DNA of 64,000 nucleotides, taken from assembly GCF_050947875.1 (NCBI RefSeq), contig NC_134570.1, positions 230,997,265-231,061,264 on the forward strand. Direction: 5' to 3'. The position numbers and the translations under genes are program-made. Positions within the stretch are counted from its first letter, which is position 1. Each line of letters begins with the position of its first letter. The notes beneath the pieces were generated by a model. The model ran no database searches. It worked only from the letters and a program-made list of their open reading frames with translations, and had not been told where the DNA came from. This document shows positions 1 through 10,712 of this stretch, piece after piece. The stretch comes from Dermacentor variabilis. Lineage: Eukaryota; Arthropoda; Arachnida; Ixodida; Ixodidae.

Positions 1-1332
1 GCAAGAGTATGGTATATGATGTTTCCGGAGAATACGATTTATGTTAGGAGTTGATGCTGAACACTTGAGGATAGAGTTAGTCCGTCAATCTGGGGGAGCT
101 GGTTTGCTGCTGATGAGCGCATGAAAATTAAGGTTGTATGCTTTTTGAATCGCATCGTTGATAACAGAGGGGGATAACGGTGGTGTTGTAAGTCGGTACG
201 GAGTCGTTCACAGTTGATACATGTTGACACAAAATAATGTTTAAAGAAACAGTAAAGAGAAATATTATGTTAGACCAGAGTGCCTGGTGAGACTTCTTGG
301 CCAATATTAAAGAAAATCCTCTTTCGTAAATGCTTTCCGCAATTCGCCACCCCCGTGGCTCTTGCATAATATATGTTTCATGAATATGGGGCTCGAAGTC
401 TCATACAAGTCATTTAATTGGAGCACGAACAGAAGCTTAGTTAGGCAGAAGTGATGCAGAAACGAAAGATGAATTGTGACGTCACATTCAAATATCCACA
501 CTAGCCTTGCATGACACCATGTACTTTGACAGCATCTGCACGGTGTTGAATAATTGCTTATCATTGTCGATAGAGAACAGTTACACTTTATTTAAAACCA
601 AGTAAGAACTTGAGCTGGTAACACCCAAGAGCTTTTCCTGCGTTCGAATGACTCAAATACTCATGCATGCTATAAAATCTATGATTTCGTTCATCATGAC
701 ATCTACGATTCATCGATTATTACACTGATGTCAGCGGTTCCTTGTTGTGAGGCCAAATTTAGAAGTAGAAGAGGAAGCCTTAGCTTAGGGCCAACTATGA
801 CCTTTTTATCCAAATACTACATGCAAAATGCAGAAGTGCTCTCACCAGACAACCACTCAAATGATTTGAATGAAATTTGTTCATACCTGAGAGAGAAAGT
901 TAAATTTTAGCAATTGCAGGAAGCAAAATTTTGATTTATGGCCTCATACTTTTTACGAAAGTTGCCAAAAATCGATATGTTTAAAAACATTTCAAGCCTA
1001 ATGTTAACAAATTCGTAACACAGCACCAAAGACAAATACCGCAGTTCTATAAACTGCATCTCTTAGAGCACATAAAGCAGACTAATTTGACATACGAGTT
1101 TACAGCTTATCTGAAGTTGCTACTTACGAGGGTTTTGCAAATAACCTACGCACAAATCAGTGGTATAGTTTAGAGTAGTGTATAATACATCAATTTTGTT
1201 TGCTTTAGATATTAGATTTTTAGATATTGATATTTGCTTTAGAAACATTTGCCTGACACGGCCTAGTCAGGCAAATGTTTGTCTTTAGCCGTGTCCCCTA
1301 AGACAATCTGTTCATTGTCTTAAATAAATCAA
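1..1332. other. Intronic or upstream sequence, no gene seen
   Basis: AT-rich sequence upstream of the first recognised exon. The only open frames are short, with no recognisable domain. A stretch near 1040-1095 resembles 25160-25215 (both read as an 'aaactgcat...agagcac..aa' string), so part of this is probably an old dispersed repeat. Nothing else can be supported. Confidence 0.4.
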
Positions 1333-1334
1333 TA

Positions 1335-1406
<72 letters not shown>
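1333..1406. repeat. (AAAG)n microsatellite
   Basis: About 70 bp of near-perfect AAAG units with one AAGG interruption. It directly precedes a SINE fragment in the same orientation. The poly-Lys/Phe-Leu-Ser open frames through it are artefacts of the repeat. Confidence 0.95.
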
Positions 1407-1407
<1 letters not shown>

Positions 1408-1414
1408 CTTGTGT

Positions 1415-1563
1415 TGGGCAGTCGATGGGTAAGAAATGCGAAAACACCCGTGTACTTAGATTTAGGTGCACGTTAAAGAACCCCAGGTGATCCAAATTTC
1501 TAGTCCCCACTACGGCGTGCCTTATAATCAATTAGTGGTTTCGGCATGTAGAACCCCATAATT
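1415..1563 (+). mobile_element. 5'-truncated tRNA-derived SINE (Ruka-like)
   Basis: This contains the SINE body with 'gcgaaaacacccgtgtacttag', then a 'tgcacgttaaagaacccc' block and a 3' part around 'cggcgtgcc...ataatca'. It aligns by eye with the full copy at 15665-15898. The tRNA-like head with A and B boxes is missing, which is usual for copies truncated during target-primed reverse transcription. Confidence 0.8.
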
Positions 1564-1604
1564 TAATTTTTTAGGTATCTTAACAGGTTCAGTTTGCGTA
1601 ATTG

Positions 1605-2160
1605 TAATATTTTATTTATTTATATATAGATACTGCGATCTTTTACAAGGTCGTAGCAGGGTGGGAACATACAAGTACATTCATAAAAACATACAGTTCA
1701 AGCAATCATGCCGACGCTTGCATTCAAAATGGCAAAAGGACAAAATGCACGAAGAAAGGAGCAAATAAAGTATGTGCGGTTGATTCATGAATGCAGGTGC
1801 GCCTGAAAACGGGATAAATAATTTTGTGTAACGACTTTATCAGGAAGTTTATTCGAATCAATTATTGTTCTTGTAAAATAAGAGTATTTGAAGCAGTTGT
1901 TGTGCGGTGTTAACGGGGTCGCTGCTAGGGAGTGTTTATGACGAGTAGCATAACCAGTTAAAGGTGTTAAGATGTGTGAGGTATCACTATGGTAGTGGCC
2001 ATTCATTAGTTGAAAAAAGAATTTTAATCGGGAGACACGATTTTGTTCTGTAATCGAAGAGAAGCCACTACGTTTAAGGAGATCTGTTATAGAAGCTCTA
2101 CCGTAAGAATTGTAGATGAATCGGACAGCTTTCTTTTAAGTTCTTTCTAATTTCTCAATA
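1605..2160 (-). mobile_element. 3' end of a non-LTR retrotransposon (minus strand)
   Basis: On the minus strand the translation reads as the C-terminal end of a LINE ORF2. A KAVRFIYNSYG-like block precedes an open stretch at 2006-1785 that ends in a FTRTIIDSNKLP block, the usual 'R.WN.LP' closing motif of CR1/L2-type ORF2 proteins. It finishes in an AAATA-type tail at 1605-1622. Tail and 3' UTR resemble the element at 39728-41080, so both belong to one family. 5' truncated; not functional. Confidence 0.75.
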
Positions 2161-2721
2161 TTTGCTTTTATTCTTAATTTATCTTAATCTATCTATATAT
2201 ATCGATCAGTATATATTAATTTATTCTTGAGTTACAGAGTTTAAAACTTGGTACTTGAGTCTTTTTTCAATTTTACCAGTTTTCACATTTGTAAAACAAT
2301 TTTACCTAACTAAAAAAATGCGCTTCGTGCAGGTACTAGATGCTAACAGTGTCATTAAATGCAACAAATTAATCAAATTCAATGCAGTGTATACTCAGCA
2401 AATTTATTTCTCCATTCCAATTTATTTAGATAGCTCCCGAGATACCGCTTCCTCTCAACTTCGATGTGTTGGCTCATAATCAAGCTTTTTCCACCAACAA
2501 ATATAGAGTTTTGAAAGAACAGTGTGCCAGTCAGAGCTAACTGAGCTATCCTGATTAATATCTACTGAAGGACTGCAAGTGTCTGCTGTACAAAAATTAA
2601 GCGAGAGAATTGTATTTTACAGTTGTAGGAATGTAAAGAAAGCTACATTTACGGGAAGTAGTCTGAGTTGAAAAAGTGTGCAGTAACGCCTTTTAGTACT
2701 ATGAAATACTAACCTTGCTCG

Positions 2722-3146
2722 AGGAAACCACTGCCAGCGCCACAAGCCCAATATATAAAAATCCGCTGTTGCTTCCAGAAGCCACCCTGATTAAAGAATT
2801 GGAATGACTCCAAAACATTGAGTCAGTTTCTAATAAACCTTCTTGGTTAACGATTGTTTGTTTAATTTCTTCATCTTCATCAGCGTCTGTTCTGTTTTCT
2901 TATTAATTCTTCTTGACCAGGTGACATTTTGTCTGACAGATGACTTCATAAAAACTTAATTCGTAGTACTTGCTTCATAAGGCCTATGCAAGGTCACCTC
3001 CTGAAGGAACCACTGCCAGGGCTGCAAGCCCAATATATAAAATTCTGCTGCTTCATACCGAAGCGAATCCCAATGAAAGAATTCGAATGACCCCGAAACA
3101 TAAGGCCAATGTCTAATGAACCTTCTTTGTTGGTGATTGTTTAGAT
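2722..3146. repeat. Two diverged copies of a ~140 bp repeat
   Basis: The segments at 2722-2863 and 3006-3145 share long blocks ('ccactgccag', 'caagcccaatatataaaa', 'aaagaatt.gaatgac', 'aaccttctt.gtt...gattgttt'). They lie in the same orientation about 284 bp apart. They are either a local duplication or two insertions of a short dispersed element. No coding potential. Confidence 0.75.
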
Positions 3147-4235
3147 TGTATAACTTCATGTGCTTCCCAACTGTCTGATTTCAGTCGAATGTTCACCTCC
3201 AAGATGAAGAAATTAAGAACTTGACATTTGCCGTAATTCGGAACGACACTTTCATGCGGGGGCCAAAACGCCAAGCTTTTAATAGGCAGCAACCTTCGTT
3301 GCTGTCTGATCTGTTCATACTATAGCGCATCTTTAAAATTGAGCTGTAAATTCTTGTGACCGCGCTTATAGAATTTTTAGTAGTCTCTAAGCTCTCAGAG
3401 TGGATAAAATTTGTCAACCTTGGGAGGTTGAAAACTTGTGAGCTCACTCATGTTTAGTACCACGCAGTGGGGGTGCTCATGCGTGTCAGTAAATCCCGCA
3501 GCAACACATCTTTTGCAGTGCTGCAGCATAGTCCATTCTCAGAAACTGTGCATATGCGATGTATGAATGCTTCACTAAATTCAGAGTTGTGCGAAATTAC
3601 ATATTTAAATTGAGAAACTTGTGGGAACGAAGGGGGAAGGTGGAATGCAATTGCGATTACTCTGCTTCTGAAACCCAGTTCGAGAACCTTTGCCCTACCA
3701 CATGCAAATCGCACAACTTCTAGCTACTTCTAACTAAATAATAGCCTAACTTCAGGCTAGCAAGTATGTTGTGCTAGCACAGAGCATTATGCTGGCACTG
3801 CCATGTTTTTTTTCTTATTCTGTATATAACATGATATTGTTTCTAAGGTGGCAGTTTGCAAGCTGCCCAATATGTGGCCACAGCAAGACAGTCACAAATT
3901 GCTTTGAATGAAGGCCCCCCCATAGAGGGCTGCAGCCATACTAGTGAAATAGAACTGCATAAAAGAGTACAAAATTTTGATTACACTGTAGCAGGTGGCT
4001 GCTGAACAGTTCAGGTGTTTACGCGAACCCTTGGGACAGCATCCTCAGAAAGTAAGTCTTTATACATACTGATGACAAATGTGCACTTGCATGACATGTA
4101 ATGCATTTTAGAAAATTTATTATGAAAGCAAGCTGCGTCAATTTCGATGAGAGGCATTATGCGATCTTTTCACAACACTGGCATAGTAGAGAGCTAAAGG
4201 TTTAAGCAATGAGTGTTCTGTCCCTGTTACTGCAG
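3147..4235. other. Intron sequence 5' of exon A, no gene seen
   Basis: Only short shadow frames. There is a CAG acceptor-like site at 3994 and a GTAAGT donor-like site at 4052, but the 57 bp between them is out of phase with the next exon (see rejected items). No identifiable repeat. Confidence 0.4.
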
Positions 4236-4394
4236 GTCCTAGGGACACACACTTAAGCAACGAGGTATTTGAAGATGGCAGCAGCGATGGTGGAGGCTCT
4301 ATGGATGCTGCTGCCCACGATGAAGCAGTGTGCGAAGGGGAAGAGATTGCGTGGGAAATCGACAGCAGCCACAGCCCAGCCCACACAGGCACCG
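4236..4394 (+). CDS. SGSM1/2: SGSM-like RabGAP, exon A (acidic linker)
   Basis: Internal exon, 159 nt, entered by 2 nt of a split codon and left with 1 nt. The acceptor is a pyrimidine-rich stretch ending ctgcag at 4230-4235; the donor is GTAAGT at 4395. It encodes about 52 residues rich in Gly, Ser, Asp and Glu (the GSSDGGGS and EGEEIAWEID segments). In SGSM1/SGSM2 a long, poorly conserved acidic/serine insert separates the N-terminal part of the TBC domain from its catalytic core, and this exon fits that place. The link rests on phase continuity with exon B and composition; the linker has little homology signal, so the exon is less certain than C-F. The preceding exon must end in phase 1 and was not found in the window. 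Confidence 0.6.
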
Positions 4395-5443
4395 GTAAGT
4401 AAAAAAAGAGAGATTACTTATGTTAACACTTCCTTTCATATGTGCTCCCACAAAAGTTTCCCAAGATGTTCTGCATCAACACAGTTGTAAAAAGGCAAAT
4501 GTATTTTGTCACCTGTGACACTTCCCTCTCCTTTCATCACTTCTGGCATACCGAATGTTGCAGTCCTATGCAAGCCAAGCTGATAATGCACCCACTTATT
4601 TGCCACCATGCTGTTCTATCTTTTGTTTCGTTATGCATTTAAAATAGTGAGACGTGATTCTAAGCATGCAACTCAGCCTATCCACTAGTTTCTTTAGTTA
4701 TATCCCACCTTGAGCGCTTGCACATTGGTTTCTTGCAAGAGGGAGCCGGCACTAGCCAGCTCTGTAGTGGCAGGAGCCAATACAACCCATTATGTTTTGT
4801 TGTTTGTGTTTCGCACAAGTCCCTGACCCTCATCTGTGGTTACTAACTGCTGTGCGGTCAGCCTGTATAACCAAGCTTACTGGCACGGAGGCAAACAGAC
4901 AAAAACAAAATGCATAAGTTTTATCCAAAACGGCATTTGTTTCAACCCAGTACTATTGCAGCATGCAGAATTTTGTCAATTGGTAGTGACCAGGATGATG
5001 TTTTCCTGAGTCATATGGAGAGAAATAGCAGATGGTTTCAACGCTCATGAGTAGAGATGTCCACCCGTCCTTTTGTGGATATGGCTGGCGGTCAACTCGC
5101 TCGACCCTTGTGCCACCTATCCCATTTATAAAGTGATGCTGCTGCAGAGTTTACAGGTAAAGGGCTTCGCTCAGTTGATGCAGGACGGAGGTAACTGCTG
5201 ATATTCAGTAAGCCCTTTAGTTGTGCTTCGGACTTAAGAAACAAGTTGATGACGATGAATACGATAACATAGCTGCTGTGATTTGTCCGTGAGAGAAGTT
5301 GGTGAAGCAAACATTGGCCCTCAATGTTTGCAATAATCTTCATTAATAATCTGTCTTTCTTGCCTGAATGTTTTTTTTTGAAAGCAAGGGTAAAGTTCAT
5401 ATATAGCCTGAGTCGTTTGTTTTAAAAGCTCGCTTGTGCACAG
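4395..5443 (+). other. Intron A-B
   Basis: 1,049 bp GT-AG intron: donor GTAAGT, acceptor tgtgcacag. No mobile element recognised and no other gene seen. Confidence 0.55.
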
Positions 5444-5604
5444 GCCAACAAGCAGGAGCAGAGGAGGAAGGCCAGGAGGTAGAAGAAGAAGACGAAGGGG
5501 AAGCTCGACTTCCTGCTGATCCCCTGCAGTTGCTGCAGCCCCCAGTTGTCGACGACGAATCCAGCTGTGTGTCGCCAGCTTCTTCCAGTGGAGGCGTTTA
5601 CTCG
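5444..5604 (+). CDS. SGSM1/2: SGSM-like RabGAP, exon B (acidic linker, start of TBC core)
   Basis: Internal exon, 161 nt: 2 nt complete the split codon from exon A, then 53 codons, ending exactly on a codon (phase 0) before GTAAGT at 5605. The first half is strongly acidic (runs of Glu/Asp around EEEGQEVEEEDEGEA). The last residues, VSPASSSGGVYS, match by recall the segment of vertebrate SGSM1 just before the conserved block that exon C supplies. It joins exon C without gap or phase conflict. The acidic insert has no known catalytic role; in the family it lies between TBC subregions in a cytosolic Rab/Rap regulator. Confidence 0.75.
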
Positions 5605-6178
5605 GTAAGTGCAGCCTGGCTGCGATTGCTGGTAATGTCAAAGATTGGGCTGTTTGGTTCTAATGATGCTGATATATGGATTCCTATGGTGGTAGGGCCA
5701 GTGATGACAAAAGATTGCCTAGAAATGGTGCAATGTTGGTGATGACATTGTCAATGGCAAAAGGTAGATGTAATGTGGCTGTACAGAGGCCTAAAAACAG
5801 CCAGTGTAATGTTCGTAAAGCATGTAAGTATTAAAATAATGACAATGACAATGAGGCGTACAATCACCATAAAAAGTGTTTTACCAAGGAAATGGTACAA
5901 TCAAATGTGTCAGTTCCAATAGCACTACCCACTTAGCCACAAAATCCACAAAATTTGCTAGAAGCACAATAAGCCCTGCCATGAGGGATATGGTCTTCAG
6001 TTGCAGCATTTTAACGATTGCGCCGTCTGTATTTTCTTTTTTTTTTGCCTTCAATTTTGTTTTTATCCAGAAGTTTCACCCATTTGAACTTGCTTTCGTT
6101 CAGTTGTGGCAACTGGCCAATTTGTTCATATTCATTAAAACATTTTTTGGGCGAGTTGGTACATACCTAATTTGAAAA

Positions 6179-6296
6179 TTGTTACAGCGCTAACACATAC
6201 ATCCTAAAGTAACAAGGACGAGACACAGGGCGAGACACAACGCCTGTGTCTCGTCCTTGTTACTTTGTGGATGCATGTGTTAGCGCTGTAACAATG
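6179..6296. repeat. Near-perfect 118 bp foldback (inverted repeat)
   Basis: Two arms of about 50 bp are reverse complements with very few mismatches: the arm beginning 'attgttacagcgctaacac' and the arm ending in its complement. They surround a loop of about 13 bp (gcgagacacaacg). The arm contains 'aagtaacaaggacgagacac'. No coding content. It is probably a transposon terminus in head-to-head form, or a foldback MITE. Confidence 0.9.
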
Positions 6297-6744
6297 TACA
6301 AATCAAGTTGCTCATATTGCTTTTAGAATACATGTTTGTTCAAATAAACAGTTTGTTGCGAGTTAACGCTTGTGGTGTCATTTCTACATCCTTGTCTTTT
6401 CGTGCTAACCTCATTTTACCATGGATTCATACCAACTCGCCCCATTATGAACCTTGCATGGTACATGTCAGTACTTTTAAAGTATGAATGAATATAGTGC
6501 CTTTATTATGATGTACAATGTTTATAGTCTACGTGCAATATTTTTAGTCACGTGGTTCTATACAAAGCTTTTGCCTTTATTTTTGCCTATGTTGCTCAAA
6601 AGGGGCTCCGTAACATTATTTCGCTGCCAAGTGTCACGCTACAACATGTTTCTTGTATGGTCCTAAGGCGACAGGACAGCAAAAAAATATGGTAAATTCA
6701 CACTGGTAAGCAAAAATTATTCAACTTATGAATTCGAAATAAAA

Positions 6745-6810
6745 TGTTGCAGTTTCGCTCGAAAGGCAAAGCATCAATTGGAATAGCAAATTGTTAGACA
6801 ACTATACGAA
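6745..6810 (+). repeat. 5' part of a MITE-like repeat, interrupted at 6810
   Basis: It reads 'gcagtttcgctcgaaaggcaaagcatc...atagcaaatt..tagacaactatacgaa', which matches the starts of the repeat copies at 27485 and 23283. Its continuation ('tatacgaagtaagg') is found 8.1 kb away at 14913-14941, with the LINE between. The last 13 bases, 6798-6810, are the left copy of the LINE target-site duplication. Confidence 0.8.
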
Positions 6811-8451
6811 AACCTGGGAAGCGACCACGACATCATCAGAATAGCGCTCTCCACGCCCAACATCCGGCAAACAATAGGGACGAACAGGCCCTACACGACG
6901 AGACCATCCGCAGGGGAAGCCAACCCTAAATTAGACGAGGAAATAACGCTCGCGGAATTGTACGAGGCGTCACAAGCCGCAATTAAAAATTCAGCACTGG
7001 GCTCAGACTCGATCACAAATTCAATGATTCGAAATATTGATTCGGCGGCCCTAGCGAAAATAAGAAAGATTTTAACATCGAGTACTGGGTCAAGGGTGAC
7101 TTACACCAGGAACGGAAATTGACTAAAATAATCATGATCCCTGAACCAAAAAAGAATCCCTCGATCGATACACTCTGGCCGATATCGCTCACGTCCTGCC
7201 TGAGAAATCTCTATGAGAGGGTGATCCACAGCAGAGTGCAACGATACCTTGAAGAGTAGAACTGGTTCCCGGACTCCATGACAGGGTTTTGACAGGGTTT
7301 TGTCAAGGTGCCTTTCTGCTACTTAGAGATGAAATTCTAACTAATATACCGTATGGCGACGAGATATTAGTCCTAGCAATAGATCTCAAAGGAACCTTCG
7401 CCAACGTCTCTCATGCCGCAATACTCGAGGAACTCGAACTCGCGGGTTGTGGCGAGCGTACCTACAATTACATAAGGGGATTTATTACCAAACGCGAGGC
7501 ACGCATCAGTATTGGCCAAATCACATCGGAGACATTTAAAATGCCTAGCAAAGGACCACCTCAAGGAGCGTTAATATAGCCTGTGCTCTTCAACATGTGT
7601 CGCCTCGCGTGTGATCTGGATCGGATACCCGACCTAGGTCACACGCTGCCCGCGGTTGACATCACGCTGTAGGCAAGCAGAGGTTCCCAGGGAATAAAGA
7701 ATATCTGCTCCAAAGCACAGTATCAGCGGTGAAGAAATGTTCCCGAGGAAGTGGGCTGAAGTGTGCGCCCGAAAAATCCGAGGTCATCTGGATACATTCG
7801 AAAGGCTAACTCCAGAGGATCAATTAACATCGCGGTTGAGGGCCACATAGTCCAAAAGGTACCCACGATGCGAGTCCTGGGTTTGTGGCTTCACAGCGAA
7901 GGGAGAGCAGTAGAGACGCTCAAAACCCTCAAATCCACAACCCACAACATAGCCCAAATGATACGTCGAGTGACGTATCGAAAGGCGGCCATGCGAGAAG
8001 TTCCTGAGGCTTGTACAGGCCTTAATAATTAGCTAAATCACGTATGTCATACTTTACCAAATCCTGAACAAGGAAGAAAAAAGGCAGGCCGACACGATAA
8101 TTCGAACCGCTTTCAAGGCGGCTCTGGGCCTGCCTAAATGTACCTCCACGGAGTGCATCCTAGCTTTGGGAGTACATAATACTTTCGATTAGCTCAGGCA
8201 GGCCCCCCTTATGCGACAGAGGGAACGGCTCAGCTTCACAAGAACTGGTAGGGCAGTATTGGCTCGACTCAATATCCCAGCATACCCCATTTATCTCACC
8301 GAACAGGCCGTACCTCTCCCTCCTTCGGTGAGATCCAAAATTACAGTAGCTCCAACTCCCAAGAACATGCATCTCAAGTACAAAGAAAGGCACAAAGCAT
8401 GCGCACAACATATTCAATCGATGTATTCGAATAACCCTAGGTACTAAATAG
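6811..8451 (+). mobile_element. I-type LINE, 5' fragment (end of endonuclease, reverse transcriptase)
   Basis: 5'-truncated non-LTR element. The first frame reads LGSDHDIIRI, the SDH block closing an APE-type endonuclease. Next comes an RT with a LWPISLTSC block (about 7170), AIDLKGTFANV (7375-7410, the first RT Asp region) and GPPQGALI (about 7555). The YADD region near 7655 is destroyed (VDITL followed by a stop). Several stops and frameshifts break it (7257, 7288, 7577, 7670 region). Similarity continues up to the Gypsy insertion at 8452 and resumes at 14127 with the RNase H domain. Together with RNase H this places it near the I/LOA/R1 group of LINEs. Dead copy. Confidence 0.85.
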
Positions 8452-8868
8452 TGACACGTGTACTTATCTTTATCGGGCAACCACGTTTCGCCGCCTAACA
8501 AATGTAATCGCACAGCGTGGGAGGCGCCTGCATGTATCCGAAGTTTCTGGATAGTTATCGATGCTTCTATCCGCTGTCTGTTGTCGCCGAACCATATGTT
8601 ATCTCATTTCATCACCTGACGCAAATGGTGTAGAACTTTGTAGAAGGCACGAGGGTCCCGGCGATTACTCTGGAACATTCGACGACTGATGTATAAACGC
8701 AGACGCGCTTGACCCGCTCGGCAGATTTTCCAACGATCGCCGACCGTGTTCGCCACTATCGTTGTGCTATAAGTATAGCCGGTTTTTGTGGGCACAGGTT
8801 CGCCTAATAAAAGCTAGTTTTGTATTCCACCGTATTGCTGCTTTTTTCACCGTCACTACTACGTGACA
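8452..8868 (+). repeat. 5' LTR of Gypsy-1
   Basis: 417 bp, TGACAC...GTGACA. It contains a TATAAA box at 8692-8697 and an AATAAA signal at 8806-8811, matching the U3/R/U5 layout of the Gypsy-2 LTR. Confidence 0.92.
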
Positions 8869-8883
8869 TCTGGTGGAGGTGCT
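8869..8883. repeat. 15 bp inverted repeat bracketing the inverted segment
   Basis: tctggtggaggtgct here is the exact reverse complement of 10698-10712. In Gypsy-2 the equivalent sequence occurs once, directly after the 5' LTR (17053-17067, one base different). It probably includes the primer-binding site (TGGAGGTGCT). Confidence 0.9.
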
Positions 8884-9459
8884 GGGTAAGTCCGGTCATG
8901 AATGGTTATTCTTGCCGTGCAGATTCCAGTCGGCGTGATGAGGTGTCTTCCAGCGGTCCGAATTTTAGGGCCTTCCCATGCAATTTTAACTTTCTTCAAC
9001 TGCGCGGCGATGGGTCCACTCATGACGGAGTAATCGGCTCCTTTGTCCACTAAAGCGGCGACTGCGTGGCCGTCGAGAAGCACGTCGAGGTCGGTGGTTC
9101 TTTGTCTCGCATTGCAATTAGGTCTTGGCGTCGGATCATGGCCGCGTCGTGTTGAACTGAAGCTGGAACGTCGCGTCGTCAAGTCGTCTTTCGTCGGTGT
9201 AGTCTTGGCTTCCTGACTTCGTCGGGACGGCGGCGCGTCGTTGTTATGTCGTCAAGGCAGTCTCTTCGTAGTCTTTGTAGGCAGCCGGGGGATCTTCGTC
9301 AGTTCGACGAACAGCAACCGCACCTCCATCGGTTGCGGCCTTTAGTTTTCCGGATATGGGCTCGCTGACCGGCCCCGGGCTGGGCCAGTGTATGGTCGGC
9401 GCTGCGGCGACAGGTAGCGGCCTGGTGACGGCGAACGGGACGGTCGTCGAGGGCTCCAC
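8884..9459 (-). pseudogene. Gypsy-1 protease region (inverted, broken)
   Basis: On the minus strand this is the start of pol: a proline-rich bridge, then an aspartic protease core around residues ALVDKGADYSVMSG. The catalytic triad in Gypsy-2 is Asp-Thr-Gly; here it is Asp-Lys-Gly (codons at 9047-9039), which should abolish activity. The frame is also broken between the bridge (stop at 9244) and the protease frame starting near 9182. At the inversion junction the frame runs into the sequence next to the LTR and stops. About 300 bp of the following pol sequence present in Gypsy-2 is missing at the junction. Confidence 0.85.
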
Positions 9460-10688
9460 TTAGTAGCGGCGAGGTAGTCGGCGATGTCACGAGGGCGTTC
9501 ACCTTCCCGAGGGCGTGGTGCATCGACGGCGAACCCTCGCAATCCCAGGTCGCGGTATGGGCATCGGCGGTACACATGGCCGGCTTCGCCGCAGTGGTAG
9601 CAGAGCGGGCAGTGGTCGGGGGCTGGCCAAATGTCCGTCTTCCTCGCGTAGCTGCGCTGGGCGACGGGTGGGCGTGCTGGCGGCGGCGGCGGTGGACGAC
9701 GGAATTCCGGCGTTACAGGGCCCTGGCGTTGTCGCGGAGGGGGACCTTGACGGCGGGTGACGGCGGCGTAGGTCATCGCTTCCGGCTGAGGTTGCGGTGA
9801 TCGTGGTTGCACTTCTGAGACTCCAAGCGATCGCTGAACCTCTTTGACGATTTCAGCGATTGGATCCACTTGGGACTGCGTCCTTGGGTAGAACTTCTGC
9901 AGCTCCTCCCGTACGACCGCTCCGATAGTCTCGCGTAGATGGTCGGTAGCCAGTGATTGAACCCCGGCGTAGTTTGTAGAGTTCGTGCGGCGATCGAATT
10001 GCCGGTTTCGGATCTCGAGTGTCTTCTCAATGTTCGTCGCCTGACGAAGAAACTCTTCGATGGTCTTCGTTGGGCTTCTTACCATTCCGGCGAAACGTTC
10101 CTCCTTAACACCACGCATCAGTAGGCGGACTTTCTTCTCCTCGGTCATATCCGGGTCGGCGTAGCGGAACAAACGGCTCATTTCTTCCGTAAAGATGGCG
10201 ACGTTCTCGTTTGGTAGCTGCACTCGGGCGTCCAGCATAGCTTCAGCCCTTTCCTTGCGCACGACGCTTGTAAAGGTGCGCAGAAAGCCGCTACGGAAGA
10301 GGTCCCACGTTGTCAAGGTTGATTCCCTGTTCTCAAACCAAGTTCTGGCGGCGTCTTCTAAGGCGAAGTAGACATGCCGCAGCTTGTCGTTGGAGTCCCA
10401 GTTGTTGAATGTCGCGATTCGTTCGTAGGTCTCCAGCCATGATTCCGGGTCTTCAGTCGCTGCTCCATGGAAGGTTGGTGGGTCCCGAGGTGGTTGTAGA
10501 ATAACGGGGGACGCTGGGGCAGTCATTGGGGTTGTCTTGACCACGATCTTCTTTGTCGTCTCAGTTAGAAGTCCGTGCTCTTGGGGCAGTCCTTGCAGTC
10601 TGCGGCTAGCACGCTGGTCTTGGGCGATGTTGGTTCTGTCCTCGGGCTTCGGGCTTGGATCGCGGCTTTGCGGTGGCGTTCGGTACAT
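9342..10688 (-). CDS. gag: Gypsy-1 Gag (intact frame, inverted relative to its LTRs)
   Basis: 448-codon open frame reading leftward from the ATG at 10688 (MYRTPPQSRDPSP). It matches the 445-residue Gag of Gypsy-2 along its length: a capsid-like region with a WFENRE block, a charged linker with FDRRTN, a Pro-rich stretch, and one CCHC zinc knuckle (CYHCGEAGHVYRRC) near residue 370. The open frame continues upstream of this ATG to 11003, but that part is antisense to pol, so I chose the ATG shared with Gypsy-2. It faces away from the 5' LTR promoter, so element transcription would produce antisense gag. That the frame stays open in a ~6% diverged element is notable. Confidence 0.88.
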   Translation of the reverse strand: MYRTPPQSRDPSPKPEDRTNIAQDQRASRRLQGLPQEHGLLTETTKKIVVKTTPMTAPASPVILQPPRDPPTFHGAATEDPESWLETYERIATFNNWDSNDKLRHVYFALEDAARTWFENRESTLTTWDLFRSGFLRTFTSVVRKERAEAMLDARVQLPNENVAIFTEEMSRLFRYADPDMTEEKKVRLLMRGVKEERFAGMVRSPTKTIEEFLRQATNIEKTLEIRNRQFDRRTNSTNYAGVQSLATDHLRETIGAVVREELQKFYPRTQSQVDPIAEIVKEVQRSLGVSEVQPRSPQPQPEAMTYAAVTRRQGPPPRQRQGPVTPEFRRPPPPPPARPPVAQRSYARKTDIWPAPDHCPLCYHCGEAGHVYRRCPYRDLGLRGFAVDAPRPREGERPRDIADYLAATKWSPRRPSRSPSPGRYLSPQRRPYTGPARGRSASPYPEN

Positions 10689-10697
10689 GAACGCACA

Positions 10698-10712
10698 AGC
10701 ACCTCCACCAGA
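10698..10712. repeat. Right partner of the 15 bp inverted repeat
   Basis: agcacctccaccaga, reverse complement of 8869-8883. It marks the right edge of the inverted segment; plus-strand pol resumes directly after it. Confidence 0.9.

Noticed and set aside
3995..4051. Possible 57 nt exon between a CAG acceptor and a GTAAGT donor just upstream of exon A
   Set aside because: It is open only in phase 0 (VAAEQFRCLREP...). Joining it to exon A at its acceptor gives a stop, and the phase that fits exon A has an internal TGA.
10537..10712. Start of the plus-strand pol open frame before the inversion junction
   Set aside because: This part is antisense to the inverted gag; real pol begins at the junction at 10713.
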